A model generated the notes under the pieces. It searched no databases and had not been told where the DNA came from. It worked only from the letters and a program-made list of their open reading frames with translations. 55,503 nt of DNA, taken from the NCBI GenBank assembly GCA_002722435.1, contig PBLX01000067.1:1-55503 (forward strand), read 5' to 3'. The DNA is from Legionellales bacterium. GTDB taxonomy: Bacteria > Pseudomonadota > Gammaproteobacteria > Comchoanobacterales > Comchoanobacteraceae. Positions 18,892-27,227 of the stretch are shown here, piece after piece; position 1 is the first letter of the stretch; each line of letters begins with the position of its first letter. Both the position numbers and the translations under genes were made by a program.

Positions 18892-19029
18892 GGAGAACCG
18901 TGCCTAAACATAATGACCGCCCCAATCTAAGGGTCTGACACACTACGGGGGTTGGTCTAAGGTGGCTCGATACCCGCCTACGATGTGGAATGCCGAAGTG
19001 TATGGCGTCGTGGGATAGGGCGGTTCTCC
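18892..19029 (+). ncRNA. Structured RNA candidate, cloverleaf-like, ~138 nt
   Basis: GGAGAACCGT (18892-18901) and CCTA (18903-18906) pair with TAGGGCGGTTCTCC (19016-19029): 14 pairs with one bulged G at 18902. Three arms lie inside. Arm A is 18915-18923 with 18948-18957. Arm B is AGGTGG (18960-18965) with CCGCCT (18974-18979), with loop CTCGATAC that resembles a tRNA T-loop. Arm C is ATGCC (18990-18994) with GGCGT (19004-19008). The TATA box places transcription start at the first base of the helix, and a T-run lies at 19048-19052. No ORF fits. Known families were considered: it is too short for RNase P RNA and lacks SRP or tRNA features. Function unknown. Confidence 0.7.
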
Positions 19030-19135
19030 CCATTTAATTCAACAGGCTTTTTACCAAAACAACACATGAAGGTTTGGAGCGCATATATATTTTCTAATCC
19101 CTTACCTTCGTTTTTGCGAAAAAGTCTGAATCTTT

Positions 19136-19240
19136 AACCCCCCTACGGGGGGTTACCACTTTCGATTGAAACAGACTTATGGTCATATAGACACATATAT
19201 AATTTATTGTGTGTATGTAAATGATAGGTCTTTTGACCAA
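19136..19240. other. Inverted repeat plus AT-rich segment; possible replication origin
   Basis: AACCCCCC (19136-19143) and GGGGGGTT (19147-19154) form a perfect inverted repeat separated by TAC. It is followed by an AT-rich stretch with ACACATATATAA...TTATTGTGTGT symmetry (~19192-19216). It sits just before the AAA+ helicase gene. G-strings beside AT-rich DNA recall archaeal origins, but a terminator hairpin or operator would look similar. Confidence 0.35.
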
Positions 19241-19243
19241 GAC

Positions 19244-19260
19244 GATTATAACGGTGGGCG
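19244..19260 (+). promoter_or_regulatory. TATA-GGTG promoter variant
   Basis: GATTATAACGGTGGGCG lies about 30 nt before the ATG at 19277, favouring that start over in-frame TTG/ATG codons upstream. Confidence 0.5.
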
Positions 19261-19276
19261 TCTCGTAGTGGTTGCT

Positions 19277-21274
19277 ATGAACCCCGATTTTCAAGTCCAT
19301 CAATCAACTGATTCGTCATCAGACTTCTTGTTTGAAATTGGTGATTATGACATTCGTCTGACCTTCTTGTCTTCAACAAAAGGACGCATGGAGTTTTCAG
19401 CCGAGGTCGATGGTGAGCCACAGGGCAAGGTCAATGTTTTATCACAACACAGCATTGCTCGTATGGCTAAAGCCGTATGTGATGACAAGGACGATATTGA
19501 AAACTTCAAACAGACATTCCTCAAGGCAGGCGTCATTCTTCGTGAAGGCACTTATGTTGTCGCTACTGTCGCTGACAAGAAGGAGGCTGAAATAGAATCT
19601 CTGACAGGTGAATCATCGACTTACGGTGACATTGACGAGCACACAATCAAGTCGTTCTTAGGACAGCGTCATTTACTTGACAAGATAAATGAGATTCTCC
19701 ACGAGAGCCGTGAGACACCGTTTGTAGGTGACGATGCTAACCTGCTACTGACATTCCTCGTATTCTTATCGTGTAAGACTGACAACCCACTCAATCTTGA
19801 GATGATAGGACAGTCATCAAGTGGTAAGACCTACATGACTCTGACTGCTCGTAATGGATTTCCAAAGAGTATGATTATGGTTCTTGCAGGTGCATCGAAA
19901 GAGGCTCTCAAATACGATTATGACGAAGTCGATGAGGACGGTAACTTCATTGTCAATGTGGACGGTCGATGTATCGTAGTCTTGGAAAAGGACGAGTCAT
20001 TTGCATTCATTAGGAAAATGAAACCTATCATGAGCGGTGACGATGACGAACTCGTTTGGAAGACTCCAATCAAGAATGAGTTATCGGGCGAGATAGAGAC
20101 GAGGGACTTTATCATCAGAGGTCGTCCAAGTTTCATCACACTAACCACTCGCAATCCAAGTGAGGAGGAGCAAATCACTCGTCAATTGATTATGACACCC
20201 GATACCACAGTCGAAAAGGTTGGCTCTGTGGTCAAGAACGCTTTGCTTGCCAAAGCAAGACCCGAACAATTCACAGTCCATCCTGATTTGAAAATGCTTC
20301 AAGCGGCTATGTTGTCTCTCAAGCGACATCGTGTCCGTAATATCTTTGCTCCCTTGATGGTTGATTTCTTTCCTGCTCGTAACGCTCAACATCAGCGTGA
20401 CATAGGCAAGGTTCTGTCAATTATTGACGCAGTTACTTTGTTGCATCAACATCAGCGTGTCGTGCAAACAGATGAGAACGGCAATGAGTTTTTGCTCTCC
20501 TCTGTCGAAGACAATGTGATAGGATTACTACTCTGTGACCTTGTTTTGAGAGCGAGTCTGTCGGGTGTCCCCGATGATTCTTGGACTGTGTATCAACAGA
20601 TGAACGCCATGTCAGAGGCCAAGCGGCCTTTGACCGAGGACAACATTCTCCAATGGCTTGGACTACACGCATTTACAATTACCAAGAACGCACTCAAGGA
20701 GAAGCACCTACCTACACTTGAAGATGCAGGGTTGATTGAGGTTGCTCGTCGTGGTGGTGGTCGTGGTGGCGGCAAGAAGTCATACAAACTCGTCAAGGCT
20801 CGTGAGGGTCTCATGGACGACTATGCTCTCGCACCACTCTTTGTCGAGGCCGCATCCAACAACCTATCCACTCTGACCCAAGAGTTTTCAGATGTGATTT
20901 CAAAAGCCGAGCCTGCGATTTCAGCATTTGCTCTCAAGGGACAGGACACAAGCCTACTGCGCTCGATAGGTTGTATATCGAAAGACCAAGCAAAAGTTTG
21001 GAGGTCGTTGTTTTTGCCATCGTATCTTCGACCAACAGGAAAAGGCAATCTCCTTTGGGATATTGTCGGCAAGGACTCAAAACATCGTCCCGCCCTGTTC
21101 AAAGGTGACGCTTGGTTCTCTGCTAAACACAGTGCAACAGCCGCATTGGAGAAGCGTCGAGAAGTCAAGGAGGCAATCAAGACAGCCTCGCAGTCAGCCG
21201 AATTGGAGGACGATGACTTATGGGAGGCCATGATGGAGGCCCAATTGAACAGACTTGATGAGGAAGGGGCTTGA
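19277..21274 (+). CDS. AAA+ ATPase, probable replicative helicase (MCM-like)
   Basis: A 665-residue protein. Residues 1-120 have no recognised fold. The ATPase core has Walker A IGQSSSGKT near 177-185, a Walker B-like CIVVLEKDES near 232-241 and a sensor-1-like FITLTTRN. The order and spacing suit MCM or another AAA+ replicative helicase. Around residues 460-560 a winged-helix region is suggested (WLGLHAFTITKNALKEKHLPTLEDAGLIEV followed by a Gly/Arg hinge), as at the end of MCM proteins. It heads the RPA, RecA-like, nuclease and clamp gene series. No N-terminal MCM zinc domain is seen, so helicase identity is inferred. Confidence 0.65.
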   Translation: MNPDFQVHQSTDSSSDFLFEIGDYDIRLTFLSSTKGRMEFSAEVDGEPQGKVNVLSQHSIARMAKAVCDDKDDIENFKQTFLKAGVILREGTYVVATVADKKEAEIESLTGESSTYGDIDEHTIKSFLGQRHLLDKINEILHESRETPFVGDDANLLLTFLVFLSCKTDNPLNLEMIGQSSSGKTYMTLTARNGFPKSMIMVLAGASKEALKYDYDEVDEDGNFIVNVDGRCIVVLEKDESFAFIRKMKPIMSGDDDELVWKTPIKNELSGEIETRDFIIRGRPSFITLTTRNPSEEEQITRQLIMTPDTTVEKVGSVVKNALLAKARPEQFTVHPDLKMLQAAMLSLKRHRVRNIFAPLMVDFFPARNAQHQRDIGKVLSIIDAVTLLHQHQRVVQTDENGNEFLLSSVEDNVIGLLLCDLVLRASLSGVPDDSWTVYQQMNAMSEAKRPLTEDNILQWLGLHAFTITKNALKEKHLPTLEDAGLIEVARRGGGRGGGKKSYKLVKAREGLMDDYALAPLFVEAASNNLSTLTQEFSDVISKAEPAISAFALKGQDTSLLRSIGCISKDQAKVWRSLFLPSYLRPTGKGNLLWDIVGKDSKHRPALFKGDAWFSAKHSATAALEKRREVKEAIKTASQSAELEDDDLWEAMMEAQLNRLDEEGA

Positions 21275-21284
21275 ACTTATTGCT

Positions 21285-21297
21285 TCATATAGGTGGG
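21285..21297 (+). promoter_or_regulatory. TATA-GGTG promoter
   Basis: TTCATATAGGTGG lies 30 nt before the ATG at 21315, predicting a nearly leaderless message. Confidence 0.65.
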
Positions 21298-21314
21298 GAT
21301 TGTAAGTGAGGGAC

Positions 21315-22418
21315 ATGGCTAACCAAAACCTACCAAAGAGCGTGCAGAGCAGACTACAACCTTTCATCGACAAGGGTATTCAAAATGGAATATTCCAAGA
21401 TGCAAAACCTGTGGTGGCTCTTTATCGTCGCAAAGCAAAGGAACTGAAAGACACTGTTACCGAATTAGGTGGCATGAAAAACTCAAACGCTCAACGCTTC
21501 GTAGCAAACTGCGTATTGACTGACCTTTCAGCAATGCTTCGACAAAAGTCATTTGTTGCACATTTAGATGTGTGGTCAGTGGACTCAAGAATGACCCGAA
21601 CAGGCCGTGCAATGGCAAATGTGTTTGGTCAAGCAATCATCGAAGATGGCGACTCCGTCATGGACTCCGCTCTGTTCAAGATGTCTCTGTGGGATGAAGA
21701 TGCTTCACTTGCTGACGACCTTGTTGGCGGACTCACATACTCGGCTTCTATTTCATGCAAGAACCTCGACACGGAGATTCTCGACTTGAGACCACTGTCG
21801 GGCATGACTGTTTTCACCGAAGAAGAATATGAGCACGGAGACCGTTCTCAATTACTTCGTGACACCTACGACATCACTCCGATTGCTGAATTAGAAAATG
21901 ACATTTCACGAAACCGAAACGATTACCGTTTGGTCGAGGCTACTGTGTCCTACGCAGGGGTTCAACAATCCAAGACAGGTAACTCATTCGGCAAGATGCT
22001 ACTGAAAGACGATTCAACAATGACACTTGAGGCAATCGAATCGGGCGAAGGCTTGATGCTCAATGCTCTCTGTGATACTGACACCGCAAACCGCTTCGGC
22101 AAATACTCCGAAGTGTTGGCTCTTGTGACGACTTCTATGTCTGACCAATACGGCCTATCGGCTACAATCGAGTGTGCGGTCGGACTCGTGGTCATTGCTC
22201 CTCCGAAAGTCGAAACTCCAAAGTCGGGTGACGATGCCGAGGACAATGCCTCTGACTACTTCAATACCAATGTGGAAACTATCGACCTCGATGATGAGGA
22301 CGAAGGCTCTGACGACGAAGGCTCTGAAACGAAAACCGAAGACGCCACGGTCGCCAAAAGTGACGATGAAGGTTGGACTGACGGTAACGACGAAGAATGG
22401 GACGACGATTGGGATTGA
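21315..22418 (+). CDS. RPA-like single-stranded DNA-binding protein
   Basis: A 367-residue protein. Two strand-rich regions fit OB folds: one near residues 80-150 (SFVAHLDVWSVDSRMTRTGR...) and one near 195-295 (YRLVEATVSYAGVQQSKTGNSFGKMLLKDDS). The C-terminal 70 residues are extremely acidic (DLDDEDEGSDDEGS...), a hallmark of SSB/RPA tails that contact partner proteins. It lies between the AAA+ helicase and the RecA-like ATPase. ATG 21315 is preferred over GTG 21306 because of promoter spacing. Confidence 0.65.
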   Translation: MANQNLPKSVQSRLQPFIDKGIQNGIFQDAKPVVALYRRKAKELKDTVTELGGMKNSNAQRFVANCVLTDLSAMLRQKSFVAHLDVWSVDSRMTRTGRAMANVFGQAIIEDGDSVMDSALFKMSLWDEDASLADDLVGGLTYSASISCKNLDTEILDLRPLSGMTVFTEEEYEHGDRSQLLRDTYDITPIAELENDISRNRNDYRLVEATVSYAGVQQSKTGNSFGKMLLKDDSTMTLEAIESGEGLMLNALCDTDTANRFGKYSEVLALVTTSMSDQYGLSATIECAVGLVVIAPPKVETPKSGDDAEDNASDYFNTNVETIDLDDEDEGSDDEGSETKTEDATVAKSDDEGWTDGNDEEWDDDWD

Positions 22419-22432
22419 AACACACGGAGTTA

Positions 22433-22525
22433 TCAGAGCATAGACAAGAGTTTTCTGTTGTTTCTCTTTTGTCGCCTTGCTTTAGCATTGTCGTTGTGGG
22501 GACATCAACGACCAAGGTGCTCTGA
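22433..22525 (+). ncRNA. Structured RNA or 3'-UTR element with three-way junction, 93 nt
   Basis: TCAGAGCA (22433-22440) pairs perfectly with TGCTCTGA (22518-22525). Inside, arm 1 is GACAAGAG (22443-22450) with CTTTTGTC (22466-22473), 8 pairs including one G-U. Arm 2 is CCTTG (22475-22479) with CAAGG (22513-22517), continued after an internal loop by GTCGTTG (22490-22496) with CAACGAC (22506-22512). The arms abut each other and the closing stem. It starts 15 nt after the RPA-like stop without a clear TATA box of its own, so it could be a stable 3' UTR or a processed RNA. Confidence 0.6.
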
Positions 22526-22550
22526 TGCTCCACCTACTCATGAGGGCGCA

Positions 22551-22577
22551 GGGGGTTAGGGGTTTTGCCCCCGCCCC
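22551..22577 (+). terminator. GC-rich hairpin, possible terminator
   Basis: GGGGG...AGGGG (22551-22562) can pair with CCCCCGCCCC (22568-22577) around a TTTTG loop, between the structured RNA and the next promoter. Confidence 0.4.
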
Positions 22578-22588
22578 TCACCTTATCA

Positions 22589-22602
22589 TTCATATAGGTG
22601 GG
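22589..22602 (+). promoter_or_regulatory. TATA-GGTG promoter
   Basis: TTCATATAGGTGGG lies 30 nt before the ATG at 22619. Confidence 0.65.
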
Positions 22603-22618
22603 TATCGAATGTCTTTGT

Positions 22619-23506
22619 ATGGCACGAAAAAAGAAGTCTCAACATTATGCTGATTTAATTGCATCCTGTGATACAGGAGAATCAATGGTCAAGAACCGAC
22701 CACGACATATCAAACTACAAGGGTTTAGCGGTGCAGGTAAATCCACATGGGGTTTAACATTCTTCTCGCACTATGCGGCTGATGTAAAGCCCGATGAGGC
22801 ACTCATGTGTATTATCGACTGCGACCTTGAAGGACAGGCTGACCTTGTCGCTCGTGACGACATAGTGCCACCAAATCTTCGCTCACGCATCTTACGCAAA
22901 GTGTGTCGAACACCCGATGAAGTCAATGACATTTCACTTGCCTTCATTGATTTGATGAGACAACATCAAGAAGAACACCCCGACGGTGTGCGTGTCATGG
23001 TCATGGAGAATGAAGGTGCATACTACCTCTCCTGTCGTGAGCATTATGCTGTTAGTGTGCATGGCAAGTCAGAGGGTGAATTACTACTCTCACGGCAACA
23101 GGAGGCTATCTCACAGGGCAAGAAGACACTACCTGCCTATGCAGAGGGTCAGATGCACGCCTACAAGGTAATCAACAAACTATTCTATTCACCATACGAG
23201 AGGCTCAAAATTGGAGGTGAGATGTATAACTACCACTTCCTATCGACTGTCCTACTCAAGACCAAGACTGAAAACTACGGCACACCAAACGAGAACCGTG
23301 TTGTGTTGGCGGCAGGCCGCCCCGACATGACTGACCCCCTATTCGATTGGATAGTCGAAATGACACAACAACAGCGCACAGTTAAAGGAGAGGTTGAAAG
23401 CCGTCATTTTGCTCATATCAAAAAGAGCCGAGCCTGTAAGCCGTTTAGGTTGGAGAATCCAACCCAACAACGGTTTTGGAAAGCGGTTCAAAAAGCAAGC
23501 CAATGA
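22619..23506 (+). CDS. RecA-fold recombination ATPase (Sak4-like)
   Basis: A 295-residue P-loop ATPase with Walker A QGFSGAGKST near residues 38-47 and a hydrophobic strand followed by acidic residues (MCIIDCDLEGQ). The single-domain size and place between an SSB-like gene and a PD-(D/E)XK nuclease fit the Sak4/RadA-like phage annealing ATPases used in recombination-dependent replication. The later ORF region has no extra domain. ATG 22619 is chosen over GTG 22598 by promoter spacing. Confidence 0.7.
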   Translation: MARKKKSQHYADLIASCDTGESMVKNRPRHIKLQGFSGAGKSTWGLTFFSHYAADVKPDEALMCIIDCDLEGQADLVARDDIVPPNLRSRILRKVCRTPDEVNDISLAFIDLMRQHQEEHPDGVRVMVMENEGAYYLSCREHYAVSVHGKSEGELLLSRQQEAISQGKKTLPAYAEGQMHAYKVINKLFYSPYERLKIGGEMYNYHFLSTVLLKTKTENYGTPNENRVVLAAGRPDMTDPLFDWIVEMTQQQRTVKGEVESRHFAHIKKSRACKPFRLENPTQQRFWKAVQKASQ

Positions 23507-23516
23507 GGAACCCCAA

Positions 23517-24740
23517 ATGCTAGTCCCCTACCTATCAGCGTCAAGACTTAAAACTGCACAGGATTGTTACTTGAAGTATCATTATCACTACGAGCAACCT
23601 AATGCTGATGCTCAAGCATTGAAGGAGATAGGTAATCACAGGGACAATAGTCAAGCAGGTCGCATGGGTAACAATGTTCACGATGCTCTTGAAGAATGGC
23701 GTCGTCCCGACCCCGAAACAGGCAAGACGCCTAAGCCATCATTCGGTCGATTGATGACTCTATACAAAGAAATCAATGCCAAGCGTGAGGTCGATTTTAA
23801 CTTCTATGAAGACGGCAAGAGGATGCTAAAGCGTTGGTTCGACCGCAGAGGTCGAGACCCCGTCCGTGCTCTCCATGTGGAGATGCAATTCGGTCGTCAT
23901 GATGCACCATATATGCTATCGAGAACAGGCACTCCTGTGCTTGGTTTCATTGACCTTGTTATCGAACATAGGGACGGGACTATCGAATGTATTGACTACA
24001 AGACGCAAAGGCTTGACATCACACAAGCCGAGGCTGACAATTCTATACAGGCCGCAATCTATCTTTGTGTGGCTCGTGAGTTATGGCCCGACCGACCTAT
24101 ACAATTCACCTTTGATTTACAGAGACACGGCACAGTGACAACAGTTTGGACTGATGAGAGACTTGAAGATTTCAAAGATTGGCTTCACTCTCAATACGAG
24201 AACATTATGGCCGTCGATAGCACAGACACCACTAAAGTGCCTGCAACAATCGGCAAGGGTTGTCAATGGTGTGCTTACACTCCGATATGTCCGAAGGCTC
24301 AAGACATGATGCAAAATGGTGCATGGGATATGCTAACACCAACATTGGGTGCGGACTTGAATGATTTACTTAACGAGTTAGCGACAATCAAAGCAAGCAA
24401 GCAAATGCTTGACAAACGCAAGAAGGCTATCGACGCACATATCAAGGAGGAGGTTTTCGACCGTTCAATGAAGGTTGAAGACTGCAAAACCGAGACTGAA
24501 AATTGGTCAGTCGAATGGCGAGAACAAACTCGACGGTCATACATTCCAACCGAAGTGCAAAAACTCGTGCCACCGACCGTATTCGGGACGATGGTGTCAC
24601 TATCAAATGCCGCAGTCGATAGGGTTCTCCCTATTCTACCCGATGATGTAGCCGAAGCCATTAAGCGCACACAGATTTCAAAACCTCAAAGAATGCTCAT
24701 TGTAAAACCCAAGGAGAGCGGTGATGACGGAGAGAACTGA
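23517..24740 (+). CDS. Cas4/RecB-like PD-(D/E)XK nuclease with iron-sulfur cluster
   Basis: A 407-residue protein. The N-terminus has YLSASRLKTAQDCYLKY with the first cluster Cys. The nuclease core shows GFIDLVIEH and IECIDYKTQR (the D...DxK motif), and CQWCAYTPICP supplies the other three cluster Cys. This is the Cas4/AddB-C-terminal nuclease plan, a 5'-3' end-processing enzyme. A helical C-terminal ~120 residues is added. It begins 10 nt after the RecA-like gene, suggesting one operon for end resection and annealing. No CRISPR array is present, so an adaptation role is unlikely. Confidence 0.85.
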   Translation: MLVPYLSASRLKTAQDCYLKYHYHYEQPNADAQALKEIGNHRDNSQAGRMGNNVHDALEEWRRPDPETGKTPKPSFGRLMTLYKEINAKREVDFNFYEDGKRMLKRWFDRRGRDPVRALHVEMQFGRHDAPYMLSRTGTPVLGFIDLVIEHRDGTIECIDYKTQRLDITQAEADNSIQAAIYLCVARELWPDRPIQFTFDLQRHGTVTTVWTDERLEDFKDWLHSQYENIMAVDSTDTTKVPATIGKGCQWCAYTPICPKAQDMMQNGAWDMLTPTLGADLNDLLNELATIKASKQMLDKRKKAIDAHIKEEVFDRSMKVEDCKTETENWSVEWREQTRRSYIPTEVQKLVPPTVFGTMVSLSNAAVDRVLPILPDDVAEAIKRTQISKPQRMLIVKPKESGDDGEN

Positions 24741-25062
24741 CGAGGAGCGTGTGCCTTCTTCTAAATACGGTCAAAGACGCAAGGGGCGACTTGGTAAATC
24801 CGATGGTCGCAATGTTCGTCGTCTTTGGGCCGCATTGATTGAAGCGGGCGCAGTATTCCCCGATGGTGAACCCATCTCCACAGGACAGATTCTCTCGCTA
24901 CCTAATCAACCATTTGAGATGAACAGGTTATCGAACCACTTAGCCAAGAAGCCGCATTTATTCTTCAACGCAGGTTCAGTCCGAATCGCATCTCTCGATG
25001 GTCGAACCAAATATCCGCAAAAGGTTTGGCTTGCTTATCCCGACGCATACGATGACATATAG
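24724..25062 (+). CDS. Unrecognised 112-residue basic protein
   Basis: It overlaps the nuclease gene by 17 nt, so co-translated. The first 30 residues are basic and probably disordered; the rest could be a small winged helix (NVRRLWAALIEAGAVF... FEMNRLSNHLAKKPHLF ... GSVRIASL). DNA binding is plausible but unproven. Confidence 0.6.
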   Translation: MTERTDEERVPSSKYGQRRKGRLGKSDGRNVRRLWAALIEAGAVFPDGEPISTGQILSLPNQPFEMNRLSNHLAKKPHLFFNAGSVRIASLDGRTKYPQKVWLAYPDAYDDI

Positions 25063-25070
25063 ACAAATGT

Positions 25071-25082
25071 TTTATATAGGTG
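25071..25082 (+). promoter_or_regulatory. TATA-GGTG promoter
   Basis: TTTATATAGGTG lies 30 nt before the ATG at 25101. Confidence 0.65.
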
Positions 25083-25100
25083 AAGCCCCTACGCTTAAAC

Positions 25101-25346
25101 ATGGCAAGCAAAAGCGAAACCCAAGTAGTAATCTACGGACAGACAAGAACGGCTTCAAGAGATGTGTATTTCACACTAAAAGGTAACTCTGATTCTTGGT
25201 CTATTAGAGACTTAGCCGAGGAAATAAATGAGGTAATAAATGATTGGAACGGTGAAAGCCCTTGGACTTCAATTAACAAAGTAGAAATTGATGGTAAAGA
25301 GATACCGTGGTTTATTGCTGAACAAGTTGTGTGGTTATCTGATTAA
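25101..25346 (+). CDS. Unrecognised 81-residue protein
   Basis: Two strand segments (TQVVIYGQT, RDVYFTLKG), a helix (SIRDLAEEINEVINDW) and a last strand (INKVEIDGKEIPWFIA) suggest a compact alpha/beta fold. Own TATA-GGTG promoter; followed directly by the clamp promoter. No family recognised. Confidence 0.65.
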   Translation: MASKSETQVVIYGQTRTASRDVYFTLKGNSDSWSIRDLAEEINEVINDWNGESPWTSINKVEIDGKEIPWFIAEQVVWLSD

Positions 25347-25355
25347 GTAGGTGGG
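25343..25355 (+). promoter_or_regulatory. TATA-GGTG promoter variant
   Basis: TTAAGTAGGTGGG overlaps the previous stop and lies 29 nt before the ATG at 25372. The same variant precedes the primase gene. Confidence 0.55.
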
Positions 25356-25371
25356 CTACCCCTTTGGGGGT

Positions 25372-26175
25372 ATGCTGACTCCAAACTCAAAGGTATCACG
25401 CTCTGCTCGTGTCGAAGCAAATGGCACGAGTCTTGCGTCATTCCTGTCGATGTTGGCTTTAGACACACCTCCGTTGCCCGTCAGAATCCTCTTTGAACCC
25501 GAAGGGGCTTCGTGTTGGACTATGAATACAGGCAAGACGCTGATGGCGTTTATCAACCGTTATCCTATCGAAGGATTGAAGGTCAAACAACCCTGTGTGA
25601 TTGTATGTAATCCACAGGAGTTATGCAACCTCGTCCGTAGTAAATCAAGAGGTGATACCGTGCGTTTGACGACAGAGGCAAATGAGCCTATCGTAATCAG
25701 CACGAAATCGAATGGTGGTGCGGAGATAATGCCTGCTGATGAGGAGGATTGTATGACGATACCCGACCGCAATGTCTTACCAACAAAGGACGGACACTTG
25801 GTATTCCCAATGTTTGACAATGAAGTCGCTACAAGCGAAGCCGTCATCGACAAGTCGGTTCTGATGTCGTGTGCAATGGAAATGAAGGTCGCTAATGCGC
25901 CCTATGTGGTTATGACGCTCGATAAGAAGTCAGAGGTTAGGGCAGGTCATTGGGGAGCCAAAACAACTCGCTCTTGGACTCCAATCGAAGCCACCTTCAC
26001 AGGTGAGCCATTTACCGTGGCATTCACAGATACGATACAAACGATTCTAAGCCTTTTAACGGCCTCTAATGACCTCAAGGTATCAAAGCATACCAAGGGT
26101 CAATTCGTAGCCATAGAGACGCTTACAGACCCTAAAATACAAATAATCGCCACAGAGGCAATCAAGGAGATATGA
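25372..26175 (+). CDS. PCNA-like DNA sliding clamp
   Basis: A 267-residue protein, close to the ~250 of archaeal PCNA. The first domain follows the clamp pattern: RILFEPEGASCWTMNTG, then VIVCNPQELCNLVRS and DTVRLTTEANEPIVIST. The second half repeats the arrangement (FTVAFTDTIQTILSLLTAS... GQFVAIETL). It would tether the viral DNA polymerase; the clamp loader and polymerase are in this window. The match is divergent but consistent across the length. ATG 25372 is set by the promoter. Confidence 0.8.
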   Translation: MLTPNSKVSRSARVEANGTSLASFLSMLALDTPPLPVRILFEPEGASCWTMNTGKTLMAFINRYPIEGLKVKQPCVIVCNPQELCNLVRSKSRGDTVRLTTEANEPIVISTKSNGGAEIMPADEEDCMTIPDRNVLPTKDGHLVFPMFDNEVATSEAVIDKSVLMSCAMEMKVANAPYVVMTLDKKSEVRAGHWGAKTTRSWTPIEATFTGEPFTVAFTDTIQTILSLLTASNDLKVSKHTKGQFVAIETLTDPKIQIIATEAIKEI

Positions 26176-26399
26176 AAATGACCACAAATGAAAGATGGAT
26201 TGATACCGCAGAGCAAGCGTTGATGCTGAACGAAGATGACAGAGCAAACCTCAAACTGCTTACCACAGTCGATTTGATAGTAGCACATTTGGGAATCACA
26301 GATGAGCAAATCAGAATGGCTTACGAAAACAGACTTCGACAAGAAATCAAACAGTCGGCATCTGTATTATCAGACCTTGCTTCCGAGGGTGAATGTTAA
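26172..26399 (+). CDS. Unrecognised 75-residue helical protein
   Basis: It overlaps the clamp stop by ATGA, so is translationally coupled to it. Helical and acidic (AEQALMLNEDDRANLKLL, EQIRMAYENRLRQEI). A clamp partner or regulator is possible from the coupling only. Confidence 0.6.
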   Translation: MKMTTNERWIDTAEQALMLNEDDRANLKLLTTVDLIVAHLGITDEQIRMAYENRLRQEIKQSASVLSDLASEGEC

Positions 26400-26406
26400 G
26401 AACCAT
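26395..26406 (+). promoter_or_regulatory. Late-type promoter motif
   Basis: GTTAAGAACCAT begins 31 nt before the tail tube ATG at 26426, overlapping the stop of the preceding gene. It marks the switch from replication to tail genes. Confidence 0.55.
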
Positions 26407-26425
26407 ATAGACAACAGGGATAGTT

Positions 26426-26824
26426 ATGACCGTTCACCAATTCACAGGCGTGACTGCTAAAATAACCGTATCTTCAAGCCTCGTGGGCTTTGTGTCGGGT
26501 GATTTTACTTTGGCAGTAGCAACAGGAAGATATAATGAATTGAACAGCAACAAGAGCACTTCTTTGACTCGTGGCCTACGAACTGTATCGGGGACACTCA
26601 AGAGGGCTTGGGGGCTGTCTGATAGCACCCTTTACACATACTTCAACACCAATCAAATGTTTGACATCGTTTTTGACAATGATGGAAACACAGGAGCAAA
26701 CTCTTACTCCCTAAGCGGTTGTATGCTCACGGACTTGGCAGTCGAAGGTGTTGAGGCAGGTTCAGAGGGAGCGTTGATGATTAACGCATCCTTTGAAGGA
26801 CTTGACTTTTCAAGGGACGCTTGA
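26426..26824 (+). CDS. Major tail (tube) protein candidate
   Basis: A 132-residue, beta-rich protein (FTGVTAKITVSSSLVGFVSGDFTLAV ... VSGTLKRAWGLSD ... GALMINASFEGLDF). Its pattern and size suit tail tube subunits that stack around the tape measure. It is the first gene of the tail series and has a late-type promoter. Assignment by pattern and order. Confidence 0.6.
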   Translation: MTVHQFTGVTAKITVSSSLVGFVSGDFTLAVATGRYNELNSNKSTSLTRGLRTVSGTLKRAWGLSDSTLYTYFNTNQMFDIVFDNDGNTGANSYSLSGCMLTDLAVEGVEAGSEGALMINASFEGLDFSRDA

Positions 26825-26833
26825 GGTGATTAG

Positions 26834-27223
26834 ATGGCTCGCAACAACAATCTTTCAGTTACATTTTCGCAAGACGCAGGTGATGGTGCAACAGGATTCT
26901 CTGAATCAAGTGGCACAAAGTCATTCACTTCGGGGGACGCACTCAAGATTGAAGGTAGCGTAGGAACAGGAGCAACACAATATGCAACCACTTCTTTCGG
27001 ATTCGGACAGGCCGATGGTATCTATTTTGAGAACCGTGACGCAACAAACTATGTGTCAGTCACACTTCAACAGGCTTCATCGGGTTCTGACCTATGCACT
27101 CTTAGGATTGCACCTAACAGCGTCTTTGCTATCCGATTCGATACGAGTCAGCCACCAATAACTCACATTACATTGCAGGCCGATACTGCGGCTTGTAACT
27201 TTGTCCTATGTTTGGCGGAGTGA
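26834..27223 (+). CDS. Small beta-rich virion protein
   Basis: A 129-residue Ser/Thr/Gly-rich protein with regular strands (NYVSVTLQQA, CTLRIAPNSVFAIRF, HITLQAD), 9 nt after the tail tube gene. It resembles small phage tail or decoration proteins in composition. No family recognised. Confidence 0.6.
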   Translation: MARNNNLSVTFSQDAGDGATGFSESSGTKSFTSGDALKIEGSVGTGATQYATTSFGFGQADGIYFENRDATNYVSVTLQQASSGSDLCTLRIAPNSVFAIRFDTSQPPITHITLQADTAACNFVLCLAE

Positions 27224-27227
27224 TTTG

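Noticed and set aside
18892..19029. RNase P RNA, SRP RNA or tRNA as identity of the first structured RNA
   Set aside because: Length and conserved boxes do not match RNase P or SRP; the T-loop-like arm has an 8-nt loop and the closing helix is far longer than an acceptor stem.
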